Of a stretch of DNA of 64,000 nucleotides, positions 33,394-42,252 are shown piece after piece. Within the stretch, counting starts at the first letter, position 1. Every line of letters begins with the position of its first letter. The stretch comes from Streptomyces abyssomicinicus (GTDB lineage: Bacteria; Actinomycetota; Actinomycetes; Streptomycetales; Streptomycetaceae), in assembly GCF_008974245.1 (NCBI RefSeq), contig NZ_BBZI01000005.1, positions 654,180-718,179 on the forward strand, written 5' to 3'. The translations under genes were made by a program, and so were the position numbers. The notes beneath the pieces were generated by a model that ran no database searches, was not told the origin of the DNA, and saw only the letters and a program-made list of their open reading frames with translations.

Positions 33394-34170
33394 GTGGCGA
33401 GAGCAGAGACCGATCCCCTCGTGTCGCTCGGGCTGGGCGTCGACCGCGGCAGCCCGGTCCCCCTCTACTTCCAGCTGGCCGAGCAGCTGCGCACCGCGAT
33501 CGAGCAGGGACGGCTGGCACCCGGCATGCTGCTGGGCAACGAGATCGCGTTCGCCGCCCGGCTCGGCCTCTCCCGGCCCACCGTCCGGCAGGCGCTGCGG
33601 ACCCTGGTCGACCAGGGGCTGCTGGTGCGCCGCAAGGGCGTGGGCACCCGGGTCGTCCCCGCGGCCGCGGCCGCGGGCGCCGCGCCGAGACCGGCCCTGA
33701 CCAGCCTCCACGACGAGCTCGACGCGGCCGGACGGCACCCCGCCACCCGGGTGCTGCACGACGCCGTGGTGGCCGCCCCCGCCGAGGTCGCCGAGGCGCT
33801 CGGCGTCGAGGAGGGCGCCGAGGTGCGACGGCTGGAGCGGCTGCGCCTCGCCGACGGCGAACCGCTCGCCGTGCTGCGCAGCCACCTGCCGCTGCGGGGA
33901 CCGCTGCCCCCGGCGGCGGACCTGGAGGCCACCGGACTGTTCCGGCTGCTGCGCGCCGCCGGCGTCGTCCCGCACAGCGCCCGGCAGCGGATCGGCGCCC
34001 GGGGGGCCACGCGGTCCGAGGCCCGCCTGCTGGACGAGACGGAGGGCGCCCCGCTGCTCACCCTGCGGCGGGTCGTCGTCGACGCGGCCGGACGCGCCGT
34101 GGAACACGCCGACCACGCCGTCCGGCCCACCCGCTGGTCCCTCGATCAGCGCCTGCTCGCCCCGGAGTGA
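33394..34170 (+). CDS. GntR-family (HutC/UTRA) transcriptional regulator
   Basis: The 258-aa protein has a GntR winged helix at about residues 20-85 (VPLYFQLAEQLRTAIEQG, IAFAARLGLSRPTVRQALRTLVDQGLL, RKGVGTRVV). A C-terminal UTRA ligand domain (RRLERLRLADGEPLAVLRSHLPL, TRSEARLLDETEGAPLLTLRRV) follows. UTRA regulators bind sugars, phosphosugars or similar. GTG 33394. The palindrome at 33333-33352 is its likely operator; it would control the divergent dehydrogenase and possibly the downstream ABC genes. Confidence 0.92.
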   Translation: MARAETDPLVSLGLGVDRGSPVPLYFQLAEQLRTAIEQGRLAPGMLLGNEIAFAARLGLSRPTVRQALRTLVDQGLLVRRKGVGTRVVPAAAAAGAAPRPALTSLHDELDAAGRHPATRVLHDAVVAAPAEVAEALGVEEGAEVRRLERLRLADGEPLAVLRSHLPLRGPLPPAADLEATGLFRLLRAAGVVPHSARQRIGARGATRSEARLLDETEGAPLLTLRRVVVDAAGRAVEHADHAVRPTRWSLDQRLLAPE

Positions 34171-34341
34171 CGCATTCCACGTCCCGGGCCCGGTGTCGCC
34201 GATGCCTCACCCCGCCGACCGTCCCGCCATCCGGATGTTCGATAATTTTGCGTTCGGGTGGGACGGCCGACGGCCGTCACCCCGTGCCGGAGAGCGCGGA
34301 GGAAGATCCGCGGAGGCCGAGAAGGAAGAAGGACACACCTC

Positions 34342-35346
34342 GTGGGACGGTTTCGGACCTGGGTGGGCATCGCGGTGGCAGGGGCGCTCTGCGTCTCGGT
34401 CGCGGGCTGCAGCAGCACCGGCGGCAAGCGCGCCGAGGACGCCCGGAAGGCCGCGGCGGCCCAGGGGAAGGCGGCGGTGAACACCCCGCGGTGGACCTTC
34501 GCCATGATCACGCACTCCGGTGACGGCGACACCTTCTGGGACATCGTCCAGAACGGCGCCAAGCAGGCCGCGGTCAAGGACAACATCAACTTCCTCTACT
34601 CCCACGACGCCGAGGCGCAGCAGCAGGCCCAGCTCGTGGACGCCGCCGTGGACAAGAAGGTCGACGGCATCATCGTCACCCTCGCCAAGCCCGAGGCGAT
34701 GAAGGCCGCGGTGGACCGCGCCGTGAAGGCCGGAATCCCGGTGATCACGGTCAACTCCGGTTCCGAGGTCTCCGAGGAGTTCGGCGCCCTCACCCACATC
34801 GGCCAGGACGAGACCGTCGCCGGCCGGGCGGTCGGCGAGGAGCTCAACGCCCGCGGGAAGCAGAAGGCCCTCTGCATCCTGCACGAGCAGGGCAACGTCG
34901 GCCACGAGCAGCGGTGCGACGGCCTGAAGGAGACCTTCGAGGGCAAGGTCGAGAACCTGTACGTCGAGGGCACCAACATGCCCGACGTCCAGTCCACCAT
35001 CGGTGCCAAGCTCGAGGCCGACAAGAAGATCGACGCGATCGTCACCCTGGGCGCCCCCTTCGCCGACACCGCGGCCAAGGCGAAGGCCGAGGCCGGCAGC
35101 GAGGCCGAGATCGACACCTTCGACCTCAACGCCAAGGTCGCGGCCGGCCTGAAGGACGGCACCCTCGGCTTCGCCGTCGATCAGCAGCCCTACCTCCAGG
35201 GCTACCAGGCCGTCGACCTGCTGTGGCTGTACCGGTACAACGCCGACGTGCTCGGCGGCGGGCAGCCCGTGCTGACCGGCCCGCAGATCGTCACCGAGGA
35301 GCAGGCCGGGGAACTGGCCGAGTACGCGGAACGGGGAACCCGATGA
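34342..35346 (+). CDS. Sugar/polyol ABC transporter substrate-binding lipoprotein
   Basis: The 334-aa protein has a lipoprotein signal ([15 protein letters not shown], lipid Cys at residue 23) and the periplasmic-binding fold of the RbsB/LacI-like class: [24 protein letters not shown] near residue 54, [25 protein letters not shown] and [20 protein letters not shown]. The last block is typical of inositol or pentose binding proteins. GTG 34342 has AAGAAGGA upstream. The stop overlaps the permease start (ATGA). Preceded by an AT-rich promoter patch at 34235-34255 with the palindrome CATCCGGATG (34228-34237). Confidence 0.9.
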   Translation: MGRFRTWVGIAVAGALCVSVAGCSSTGGKRAEDARKAAAAQGKAAVNTPRWTFAMITHSGDGDTFWDIVQNGAKQAAVKDNINFLYSHDAEAQQQAQLVDAAVDKKVDGIIVTLAKPEAMKAAVDRAVKAGIPVITVNSGSEVSEEFGALTHIGQDETVAGRAVGEELNARGKQKALCILHEQGNVGHEQRCDGLKETFEGKVENLYVEGTNMPDVQSTIGAKLEADKKIDAIVTLGAPFADTAAKAKAEAGSEAEIDTFDLNAKVAAGLKDGTLGFAVDQQPYLQGYQAVDLLWLYRYNADVLGGGQPVLTGPQIVTEEQAGELAEYAERGTR

Positions 35347-36392
35347 GCACCGCAGTCCAGGCCGCGGCCGCCCCGGTGGACGAGCGTCTGCTGCGCACCT
35401 CGCCGCTGCGACGGGTGCTCGGCAGACCCGAGCTGGGCGCGGTGGTCGGCGCCGTGGCCGTCTTCGTCTTCTTCGCCTTCGCCGCCGACAGCTTCCTGCG
35501 CGCGTCGAGCCTGAGCACCGTCCTGTACGCGGCGTCCACCATCGGCATCATGGCCGTCCCGGTGGCACTGCTGATGATCGGCGGCGAGTTCGACCTCTCC
35601 GCAGGCGTGCTGGTGACCACATCGGCGCTGGTGTCGTCGATGTTCAGCTATCAGATGACCGCCAACGTCTGGGTCGGCGTCGGCGTGTCGCTGCTGGTCA
35701 CACTGGCCGTCGGCGCGTTCAACGGGTTCATGCTGACCCGCACCAGGCTGCCGAGCTTCATCATCACCCTGGGCACCTACCTGATGCTGATCGGCATGAA
35801 CCTCGGGTTCACCAAGCTGATCAGCGACACGGTCTCCACCAAGACCATCGCCGACATGGAGGGCTTCCCCGAGGCCAAGGCGGTCTTCGCCTCCACGCTC
35901 ACGGTCGGCGGTGTCAACTTCAAGATCACCATCCTCTGGTGGCTGCTGCTGATCGTTGTCGCCTCCTGGATCCTGCTGCGCACCCGGGTGGGCAACTGGA
36001 TCTTCGCCGTCGGCGGCAACGAGGCGGCGGCCCGGGCGGTCGGCGTGCCGGTGCGCGCCACCAAGATCGGTCTCTACATGGGCGTGGCCCTGGCCGCCTG
36101 GATCTCCGGCCAGCACCTGCTCTTCAGTTACGACGTCGTCCAGTCCGGCGAGGGCGTGGGCAACGAGCTGATCTACATCATCGCGGCGGTCATCGGTGGC
36201 TGTCTGATCACCGGCGGCTACGGTTCCGCCGTCGGATCGGCGGTCGGCGCGCTGATCTTCGGCATGACCAGCAAGGGCATCGTCTTCGCCGAGTGGGAGC
36301 CCGACTGGTTCAAGTTCTTCCTCGGAGCGATGCTGCTCCTGGCGACCCTGCTCAACCACTGGGTCCGCAAGCGCGCGGAGGCGACGAAGTGA
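35343..36392 (+). CDS. ABC transporter permease (RbsC/BPD_transp_2 type)
   Basis: The 349-aa integral membrane protein has about 8-10 helices. [21 protein letters not shown] near residue 80 and [24 protein letters not shown] near 125 are signatures of ribose/inositol-type permeases. [23 protein letters not shown] near residue 215 is the cytoplasmic loop that contacts the ATPase. ATG overlaps the binding-protein stop, and its stop overlaps the ATPase start (GTGA), so the three genes form one unit. Confidence 0.93.
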   Translation: MSTAVQAAAAPVDERLLRTSPLRRVLGRPELGAVVGAVAVFVFFAFAADSFLRASSLSTVLYAASTIGIMAVPVALLMIGGEFDLSAGVLVTTSALVSSMFSYQMTANVWVGVGVSLLVTLAVGAFNGFMLTRTRLPSFIITLGTYLMLIGMNLGFTKLISDTVSTKTIADMEGFPEAKAVFASTLTVGGVNFKITILWWLLLIVVASWILLRTRVGNWIFAVGGNEAAARAVGVPVRATKIGLYMGVALAAWISGQHLLFSYDVVQSGEGVGNELIYIIAAVIGGCLITGGYGSAVGSAVGALIFGMTSKGIVFAEWEPDWFKFFLGAMLLLATLLNHWVRKRAEATK

Positions 36393-37258
36393 CCACGGCG
36401 ACCGAACCGACCGCCGAGCGGACCACCGGGGATGCCCCCCTGGTCGAGCTGGAGCAGGTCAGTAAGTACTACGGCAACGTCCGCGCCCTGGAGGGCGTCT
36501 CCCTCCAGGCCCGGGCGGGCGAGATCACCTGCGTCCTGGGTGACAACGGAGCGGGCAAGTCCACCCTGATCAAGATCATCTCAGGGTTGCACGGCCACGA
36601 CGCGGGCTCCTTCCGGATCGACGGCGAGGAGACCCGGCTCGCCGGCCCCCGTGCGGCCCTGGACCGCGGCATCGCCACCGTCTACCAGGACCTGGCGGTC
36701 GTCCCGCTGATGCCGGTCTGGCGGAACTTCTTCCTCGGCTCCGAGCCCACCAAGGGCCGCGGCCCGCTGCGCCGCATGGACGTCGAGTTCATGCGCCGCA
36801 CCGCCCACGCCGAACTGCGGCGCATGGGCATCGACCTGCGCGACGTGGACCAGCCCATCGGCACCCTCTCCGGCGGTGAGCGCCAGTGCGTGGCCATCGC
36901 CCGGGCCGTGTACTTCGGCGCCCGGGTGCTGGTCCTCGACGAGCCGACCGCCGCCCTGGGCGTCAAGCAGTCGGGTGTGGTCCTCAAATATGTGGCGGCC
37001 GCCAGGGACGCTGGACTGGCTGTTGTGTTCATCACCCACAACCCGCACCACGCCTACCTGGTCGGTGACCGTTTCGTCCTGCTCAAGCGCGGCGCCATGG
37101 CGGGCCACCACACCCGTGACGGGATCACCCTCGACGAGTTGACCCGGCAGATGGCGGGCGGCGACGAGCTGGACGACCTGCGCCACGAGTTGGAGCGCCC
37201 GGAAGCGGCCGCTCCGCCCGTGACGGCCGACGCGGACGAGGGGCGGCCGCGGTCGTGA
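36389..37258 (+). CDS. Sugar ABC transporter ATP-binding protein (single domain)
   Basis: The 289-aa ATPase has Walker [10 protein letters not shown] (around residue 53), Q-loop [10 protein letters not shown], signature LSGGERQ, Walker [12 protein letters not shown] and H-loop ITHNPHH. Most RbsA-type partners of this permease class carry two ATPase domains; this one has only one, so it must work as a homodimer. The C-terminal 30 residues are acidic and Pro-rich. GTG 36389 overlaps the permease stop by 4 bp. Confidence 0.93.
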   Translation: MTTATEPTAERTTGDAPLVELEQVSKYYGNVRALEGVSLQARAGEITCVLGDNGAGKSTLIKIISGLHGHDAGSFRIDGEETRLAGPRAALDRGIATVYQDLAVVPLMPVWRNFFLGSEPTKGRGPLRRMDVEFMRRTAHAELRRMGIDLRDVDQPIGTLSGGERQCVAIARAVYFGARVLVLDEPTAALGVKQSGVVLKYVAAARDAGLAVVFITHNPHHAYLVGDRFVLLKRGAMAGHHTRDGITLDELTRQMAGGDELDDLRHELERPEAAAPPVTADADEGRPRS

Positions 37259-37388
37259 GCGCGGAGACGGTACCGGCGGGGCGGGCGGCGGCCCCCGCGC
37301 CGCGAGGACGGGCGCGGCGCCCGGAGCACCGGGGCCGGGCGGGACGCCGCCATGCGGCGGCTCACCGGATTGAGGCAGAATCGGCGCG

Positions 37389-38567
37389 ATGAGCACCTAC
37401 CGCGACCTCGCACTGCCCCGGGCACTGAACCCGGCCAGGGCGGCCGGAGCCCCGATCGGCTCGCGCCGTGCCCCCGTCCTGCGGACGGTGGGTTCCCGGG
37501 AGCGCCGTTCGCACCTGTCGGCGCCCCGTGTCCCCACGGTCGGCATCGACATCGGCGGCACGAAGGTGATGGCCGGCGTCGTGGACGCCGACGGCAACAT
37601 CCTGGAGAAGCTCCGGGCCGAGACCCCGGACAAGTCCAAGAGCCCGAGGGTCGTCGAGGACACCATCGCCGAGCTGGTGCTGGACCTCTCCGACCGGCAC
37701 GACGTGCACGCCGTCGGGATCGGCGCGGCCGGCTGGATCGACGCCGACCTCAACCGGGTGCTCTTCGCCCCGCACCTGTCGTGGCGCAACGAGCCGCTGC
37801 GGGACCGGCTCGCCGAACGGCTCTCGGTGCCCGTGCTGGTCGACAACGACGCCAACGCCGCCGCGTGGGCGGAGTGGCGGTTCGGCGCCGGCAAGGGTGA
37901 GGACCACCTGGTCATGATCACGCTCGGAACCGGCATCGGCGGGGCCATCCTCGAGGACGGCCGGGTCAAGCGGGGCAAGTTCGGGGTGGCCGGCGAGTTC
38001 GGCCACATGCAGGTCGTCCCCGGCGGGCACCGCTGCCCGTGCGGCAACCGCGGCTGCTGGGAGCAGTACAGCTCCGGCAACGCCCTGGTCCGCGAGGCCC
38101 GTGAGCTCGCCGCCGCCGACTCCCCGGTGGCGTTCGGGATCATCGAGCACGTCAAGGGCGACATCTCCGCGATCACCGGTCCGATGATCACCGAGCTGGC
38201 CCGCGAGGGCGACGCCATGTGCGTCGAACTGCTCCAGGACATCGGGCAGTGGCTGGGCGTCGGCATCGCCAACCTGGCGGCCGCCCTCGACCCGTCCTGC
38301 TTCGTCATCGGCGGCGGCGTCTCGGCCGCCGACGACCTGCTGATCGGCCCAGCCCGGGACGCCTTCCGCCGTCACCTGACCGGCCGCGGCTACCGCCCCG
38401 AGGCCCGGATCGCCCGCGCCCAGCTCGGCCCGGAGGCGGGAATGGTGGGCGCCGCCGACCTGTCCCGCCTGGTGGCCCGCCGTTTCCGCCGCGCCAAGCG
38501 GCGCCGGACGGAGCGGTACGAGCGGGTGCCCGACGCCGCCGTCCGCGGCTCCGGGGACGGCCTGTGA
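37389..38567 (+). CDS. ROK-family sugar kinase (glucokinase-like)
   Basis: The 392-aa protein has the ATP-binding VGIDIGGTKVMAGVVD near residue 51, ROK signature ITLGTGIGGAILEDGRVKRGKFGVAGEFGH near 178 (with the catalytic Asp in VLVDNDANAAAW before it), and the zinc-binding block GGHRCPCGNRGCWEQY near 217. Its first 45 residues are a basic, disordered extension absent from most ROK kinases. It follows the importer by 130 bp and may phosphorylate the imported sugar. The stop overlaps the next GTG by 4 bp. Confidence 0.9.
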   Translation: MSTYRDLALPRALNPARAAGAPIGSRRAPVLRTVGSRERRSHLSAPRVPTVGIDIGGTKVMAGVVDADGNILEKLRAETPDKSKSPRVVEDTIAELVLDLSDRHDVHAVGIGAAGWIDADLNRVLFAPHLSWRNEPLRDRLAERLSVPVLVDNDANAAAWAEWRFGAGKGEDHLVMITLGTGIGGAILEDGRVKRGKFGVAGEFGHMQVVPGGHRCPCGNRGCWEQYSSGNALVREARELAAADSPVAFGIIEHVKGDISAITGPMITELAREGDAMCVELLQDIGQWLGVGIANLAAALDPSCFVIGGGVSAADDLLIGPARDAFRRHLTGRGYRPEARIARAQLGPEAGMVGAADLSRLVARRFRRAKRRRTERYERVPDAAVRGSGDGL

Positions 38568-39175
38568 CCGACGCCCGCCCCCCGGAGCCCGGCGGGCCGT
38601 CCCCTCGGGACGCGCACCAGGACCCCCTGCTGCGGGCCGGCGACGACCAGGAGGCCCGCCGCAGGGTGATCCGCCGCCGCGCGCTCACCCTGATCACGAT
38701 CGTGCTGCTGATCGGGATCCCGGCCGGCTACCTGCTGATCTCCGGCGCCCAGAGCCGGGACAGCGGCAAGGACAAGGAGGCGCGGTACTCCGCCACCGGC
38801 CTCACCTGGGGCTGGCCGTCCAAGGTGCAGCGCCGCATCTACCAGGTGCCCATCCCGCACCCCGCGGAGCTGGTCGCCCAGTACGAGACCAACAACTGGC
38901 GCACCAGCCGGCTGCACGTCCAGTTCCAGACCACCGACGCGGGTCTGGACACCTTCCTGCGCTCCATGGGCGTCACCCGGGACGACCTGGAGAAGGACGC
39001 GATCACCGTCGGCGAGCGCGACCGGCGCACCGCGGGGTGGGAGTTCCGCAGCCCCGGCCCCTGGTACGGGCTCACCCGCGCCCAGAAGGATCCGCTGCCG
39101 ACGCAGAACGTGGTCGTCAACATGTCGGACCCGGCTAACCCGATGGTGTACGTGGTTTCGCGAACAACGCCCTGA
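38564..39175 (+). CDS. Single-pass membrane protein, conserved hypothetical
   Basis: The 203-aa protein has a polar N-terminus with RRRVIRRR, one transmembrane helix (ALTLITIVLLIGIPAGYLLI, about residues 45-64) and an extracytoplasmic domain of about 130 residues containing YETNNWRTSRLHVQFQTT and GWEFRSPGPWYGL. The GTG start overlaps the ROK kinase stop (GTGA), so the two are co-translated. No named family recognised; a role linked to the sugar cluster is only contextual. Confidence 0.7.
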   Translation: MTDARPPEPGGPSPRDAHQDPLLRAGDDQEARRRVIRRRALTLITIVLLIGIPAGYLLISGAQSRDSGKDKEARYSATGLTWGWPSKVQRRIYQVPIPHPAELVAQYETNNWRTSRLHVQFQTTDAGLDTFLRSMGVTRDDLEKDAITVGERDRRTAGWEFRSPGPWYGLTRAQKDPLPTQNVVVNMSDPANPMVYVVSRTTP

Positions 39176-39342
39176 CCTGCGCTTCCATCGGTACGAGAGG
39201 GTCGTTCGCCGCCCGGTCCGGGCCTGCGGGCGGCCCTCCGCCCATGCGGCGGGGCCGTGGCGCGCGCCGGTTGTCGGAACCCGAACGTAGAGTCGAAATC
39301 AGTCGCGTGACGCCCCACGAGCACAGGGAGGAGGGCAGCCGC

Positions 39343-42252
39343 GTGAACCGCACGGACACCACCAGCGCCATCACCCCCGCAACCACCAGCGCCATCACCG
39401 CCGCCACCGCACTGACACGTCTGGCCGCCGTCTTCCTCCCCGCCGCCCTGCCCCGTGAGGGGCGCGTCGCGTTCTGGGACCCGGAGGGCGGCCTGCCTCC
39501 CGAGGGCGCGGAGACCACCGGTCTCACCGTGGTCCGGCCGCACGGCGCGGGTGTCCGCCGCCGTACCGTCCCCGCCGTGGTCCTCCCGGTCGTCGCCGCC
39601 CTGCCGCTGCTGGTCCGCGCCCGGCGGGACCCGGCGGCCCACCCGGCCACCGCCTGCTGGGGCGCCGCCGCCCTGCACGCGCTGCGGCTGGTCGCCCGCG
39701 GCCGCCTGCTCCCCGGCCTCACCCCGGAGGGCTACGACGCCTGGCGGGCCGGACCGCTGGAACCCGAGGACGCGGCCCACCTGCGCGAGGTCGCCGCCGC
39801 CCTGCCGCCCGAGGGGCACGCCGTTCCGCTGCCCGGCCCGGCCCCACTGCGGCTGCCCGGACCCGAGACGCTGGTCCGCGCCTTCCTGGACGCGGTGGCC
39901 GACGCCCTGCCCCGCACCCCGGCCGCCCCGCACGCGGTGGGCGGGCCCTTCGCCGCGCCCGAGGCGCAGCGTCTGCCCGGTGCCCACGAGTGGGCCGCCG
40001 AGGTCGCCTCCGGGATGGACGCCGGCGTGCGGATCTCGCTGCGCCTGGACCTGTCCGCGTTCAGCCTCTTCGACAGCGACGACGCCGGGACCGGCGCCAT
40101 CGGGCCGGCGGGGGAGGGCGGTGGGGCGGGCGCGGTGGTCCGCCGGGCCGGTGCCGCGATCGTCCAGGTGCACAGCCTCGCCGACCCGACCCTGATGGTC
40201 GACGCCGCCGCCCTCTGGGCGGGTCGGGCGCCCGACGCCTTCGGCCCCCGCGCCCGGATCGACGCCGCCCTCGCGGTGCGCCGCGCCGCCCGCGTCTGGC
40301 CGCCGCTGGAACGCCTCACCGAGCAGGACGTCCCCGACGTGATGGCCCTCGGCGAGGAGGAGGTGACGGACCTGCTCGGCGTCGCCGCCTCCCGGCTGGC
40401 CGCCGCCGGGGTGACCGTGCACTGGCCGCGCGATCTCGCCCAGGACCTCTCGGCCACCGCCGTGGTCCGCCCCGCCCCCGGCTCCGCCACCGACGGCACC
40501 GGATTCTTCGAGAGCGAGGACCTGCTCCGCTTCGAGTGGCAGCTCGCCCTCGGCGGGGAACCGCTCACCGAGGCGGAGATGGACGCCCTCGCCGAGTCGC
40601 ACCGCCCCGTCGTCCGCCTGCGCGACCGGTGGGTGGTCGTCGACCCCGCGCTGGTCCGCAAGGCCCGGAAGCGTGACCTCGGTCTGCTCGACCCGGTGGA
40701 CGCCCTCGCCGTCGCCCTCACCGGCTCCGCCGAGGTCGACGGCGAGACGGTCGAGGCCGTCCCGGAGGGCGCGCTCGCCGCCCTCCGGGACCGCCTGGCC
40801 GCCGGGCCGATGCCGGCCGCCGCGCCGGCCGGCCTCGACGCCGAGCTGCGCGACTACCAGCTGCGCGGCCTCGCCTGGCTCGACCTGATGACCTCGCTCG
40901 GCCTCGGCGGCTGCCTCGCCGACGACATGGGCCTCGGCAAGACCATCACCCTGATCGCGCTCCACCTGCGCCGCGCGGAGCGGGATCCCGCCGGACGGCC
41001 CACGCTGGTGGTCTGCCCCGCCTCCCTGCTCGGCAACTGGCAGCGCGAGATCCAGCGGTTCGCCCCCGGCGTGCCGGTACGCCGCTTCCACGGCGCCGGC
41101 CGGACCCTCGCCGGCCTCGACGGCGGATTCGTCCTCACCACCTACGGCACGATGCGCTCCGCCGCCGAGGAGCTCGGCGGCGTCGCGTGGGGGATGGTCG
41201 TCGCCGACGAGGCGCAGCACGTCAAGAACCCGTACTCGGCCACCGCCCGCGCCCTGCGCACCATCCCCACCCCCGCCCGGGTCGCGCTCACCGGCACCCC
41301 CGTGGAGAACAACCTCTCCGAACTGTGGGCCCTCCTGGACTGGACCACACCCGGACTGCTCGGCCCCCTGAAGTCCTTCCGCGCCCGGCACGCCCGCGCG
41401 GTCGAGGGCGGCGAGGACCCGGAGGCCGCCGAGCGGCTCGCCCGGCTGGTCCGTCCCTTCCTGCTGCGCCGCCGCAAGTCCGACCCGGGCATCGTGCCGG
41501 AGCTGCCGCCGAAGACGGAGACGGACCGCCCGGTGCCGCTGACCCGTGAGCAGGCGTCGCTCTACGAGGCGGTGGTCCGCGAGTCCATGCTGGTCATCGA
41601 GGGCAGCGAGGGAATCGCCCGCCGCGGTCTGGTCCTGAAGCTGCTGACCTCCCTCAAGCAGATCTGCGACCATCCCGCGCTCTTCCTCAAGGAGGGCTTC
41701 TCCCCGGACCGCGCCCGCGCCGACCGCTCCGGGAAGCTCACCCTGCTCGACGAGCTGCTGGACACGGTCCTCGCCGAGGACGGGTCCATGCTGGTGTTCA
41801 CCCAGTACGTCGGCATGGCCCGCCTGATCACCGCCCACCTCGCCACCCGCTCGGTCCCCGCCGAGATGCTCCACGGCGGCACGCCCGTCGCCGAGCGGGA
41901 GCGCATGGTCGACCGCTTCCAGGACGGTGCGACGCCGGTGCTGGTGCTCTCCCTCAAGGCGGCCGGCACCGGCCTCAACCTCACCCGGGCCGGGCATGTG
42001 GTGCACTTCGACCGCTGGTGGAACCCGGCGGTCGAGGAACAGGCCACCGACCGCGCCTACCGCATCGGCCAGACCCAGCCGGTGCAGGTGCACCGGCTGA
42101 TCACCGAGGGCACGGTGGAGGACCGCATCGCCGAGATGCTGCAGGCGAAGCGTGCGCTGGCCGACGCGATCCTCGGCTCCGGCGAGGCGGCGCTCACCGA
42201 ACTCACCGATCGTGAACTCACCGACCTCGTCTCCCTGCGGAGGCCCGCATGA
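39343..42252 (+). CDS. SNF2-family DEAD/DEAH-box ATPase (helicase-like)
   Basis: The 969-aa protein has an N-terminal region of about 480 residues typical of bacterial SNF2 proteins, then the two RecA lobes. Visible motifs are YQLRGLAWLDLMTSLGLGG, motif I DDMGLGKTITL, motif II DEAQHVKN, motif III LTGTPVENNLSELW, and the second lobe with VFTQYVGMARL, LKAAGTGLNLT and DRAYRIGQTQPV. Such enzymes translocate on double-stranded DNA and remodel protein-DNA complexes. GTG 39343 is chosen for GGAGGAGGG 8 nt upstream. The stop overlaps the SWIM gene start (ATGA), so the pair acts together. Confidence 0.92.
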   Translation: MNRTDTTSAITPATTSAITAATALTRLAAVFLPAALPREGRVAFWDPEGGLPPEGAETTGLTVVRPHGAGVRRRTVPAVVLPVVAALPLLVRARRDPAAHPATACWGAAALHALRLVARGRLLPGLTPEGYDAWRAGPLEPEDAAHLREVAAALPPEGHAVPLPGPAPLRLPGPETLVRAFLDAVADALPRTPAAPHAVGGPFAAPEAQRLPGAHEWAAEVASGMDAGVRISLRLDLSAFSLFDSDDAGTGAIGPAGEGGGAGAVVRRAGAAIVQVHSLADPTLMVDAAALWAGRAPDAFGPRARIDAALAVRRAARVWPPLERLTEQDVPDVMALGEEEVTDLLGVAASRLAAAGVTVHWPRDLAQDLSATAVVRPAPGSATDGTGFFESEDLLRFEWQLALGGEPLTEAEMDALAESHRPVVRLRDRWVVVDPALVRKARKRDLGLLDPVDALAVALTGSAEVDGETVEAVPEGALAALRDRLAAGPMPAAAPAGLDAELRDYQLRGLAWLDLMTSLGLGGCLADDMGLGKTITLIALHLRRAERDPAGRPTLVVCPASLLGNWQREIQRFAPGVPVRRFHGAGRTLAGLDGGFVLTTYGTMRSAAEELGGVAWGMVVADEAQHVKNPYSATARALRTIPTPARVALTGTPVENNLSELWALLDWTTPGLLGPLKSFRARHARAVEGGEDPEAAERLARLVRPFLLRRRKSDPGIVPELPPKTETDRPVPLTREQASLYEAVVRESMLVIEGSEGIARRGLVLKLLTSLKQICDHPALFLKEGFSPDRARADRSGKLTLLDELLDTVLAEDGSMLVFTQYVGMARLITAHLATRSVPAEMLHGGTPVAERERMVDRFQDGATPVLVLSLKAAGTGLNLTRAGHVVHFDRWWNPAVEEQATDRAYRIGQTQPVQVHRLITEGTVEDRIAEMLQAKRALADAILGSGEAALTELTDRELTDLVSLRRPA

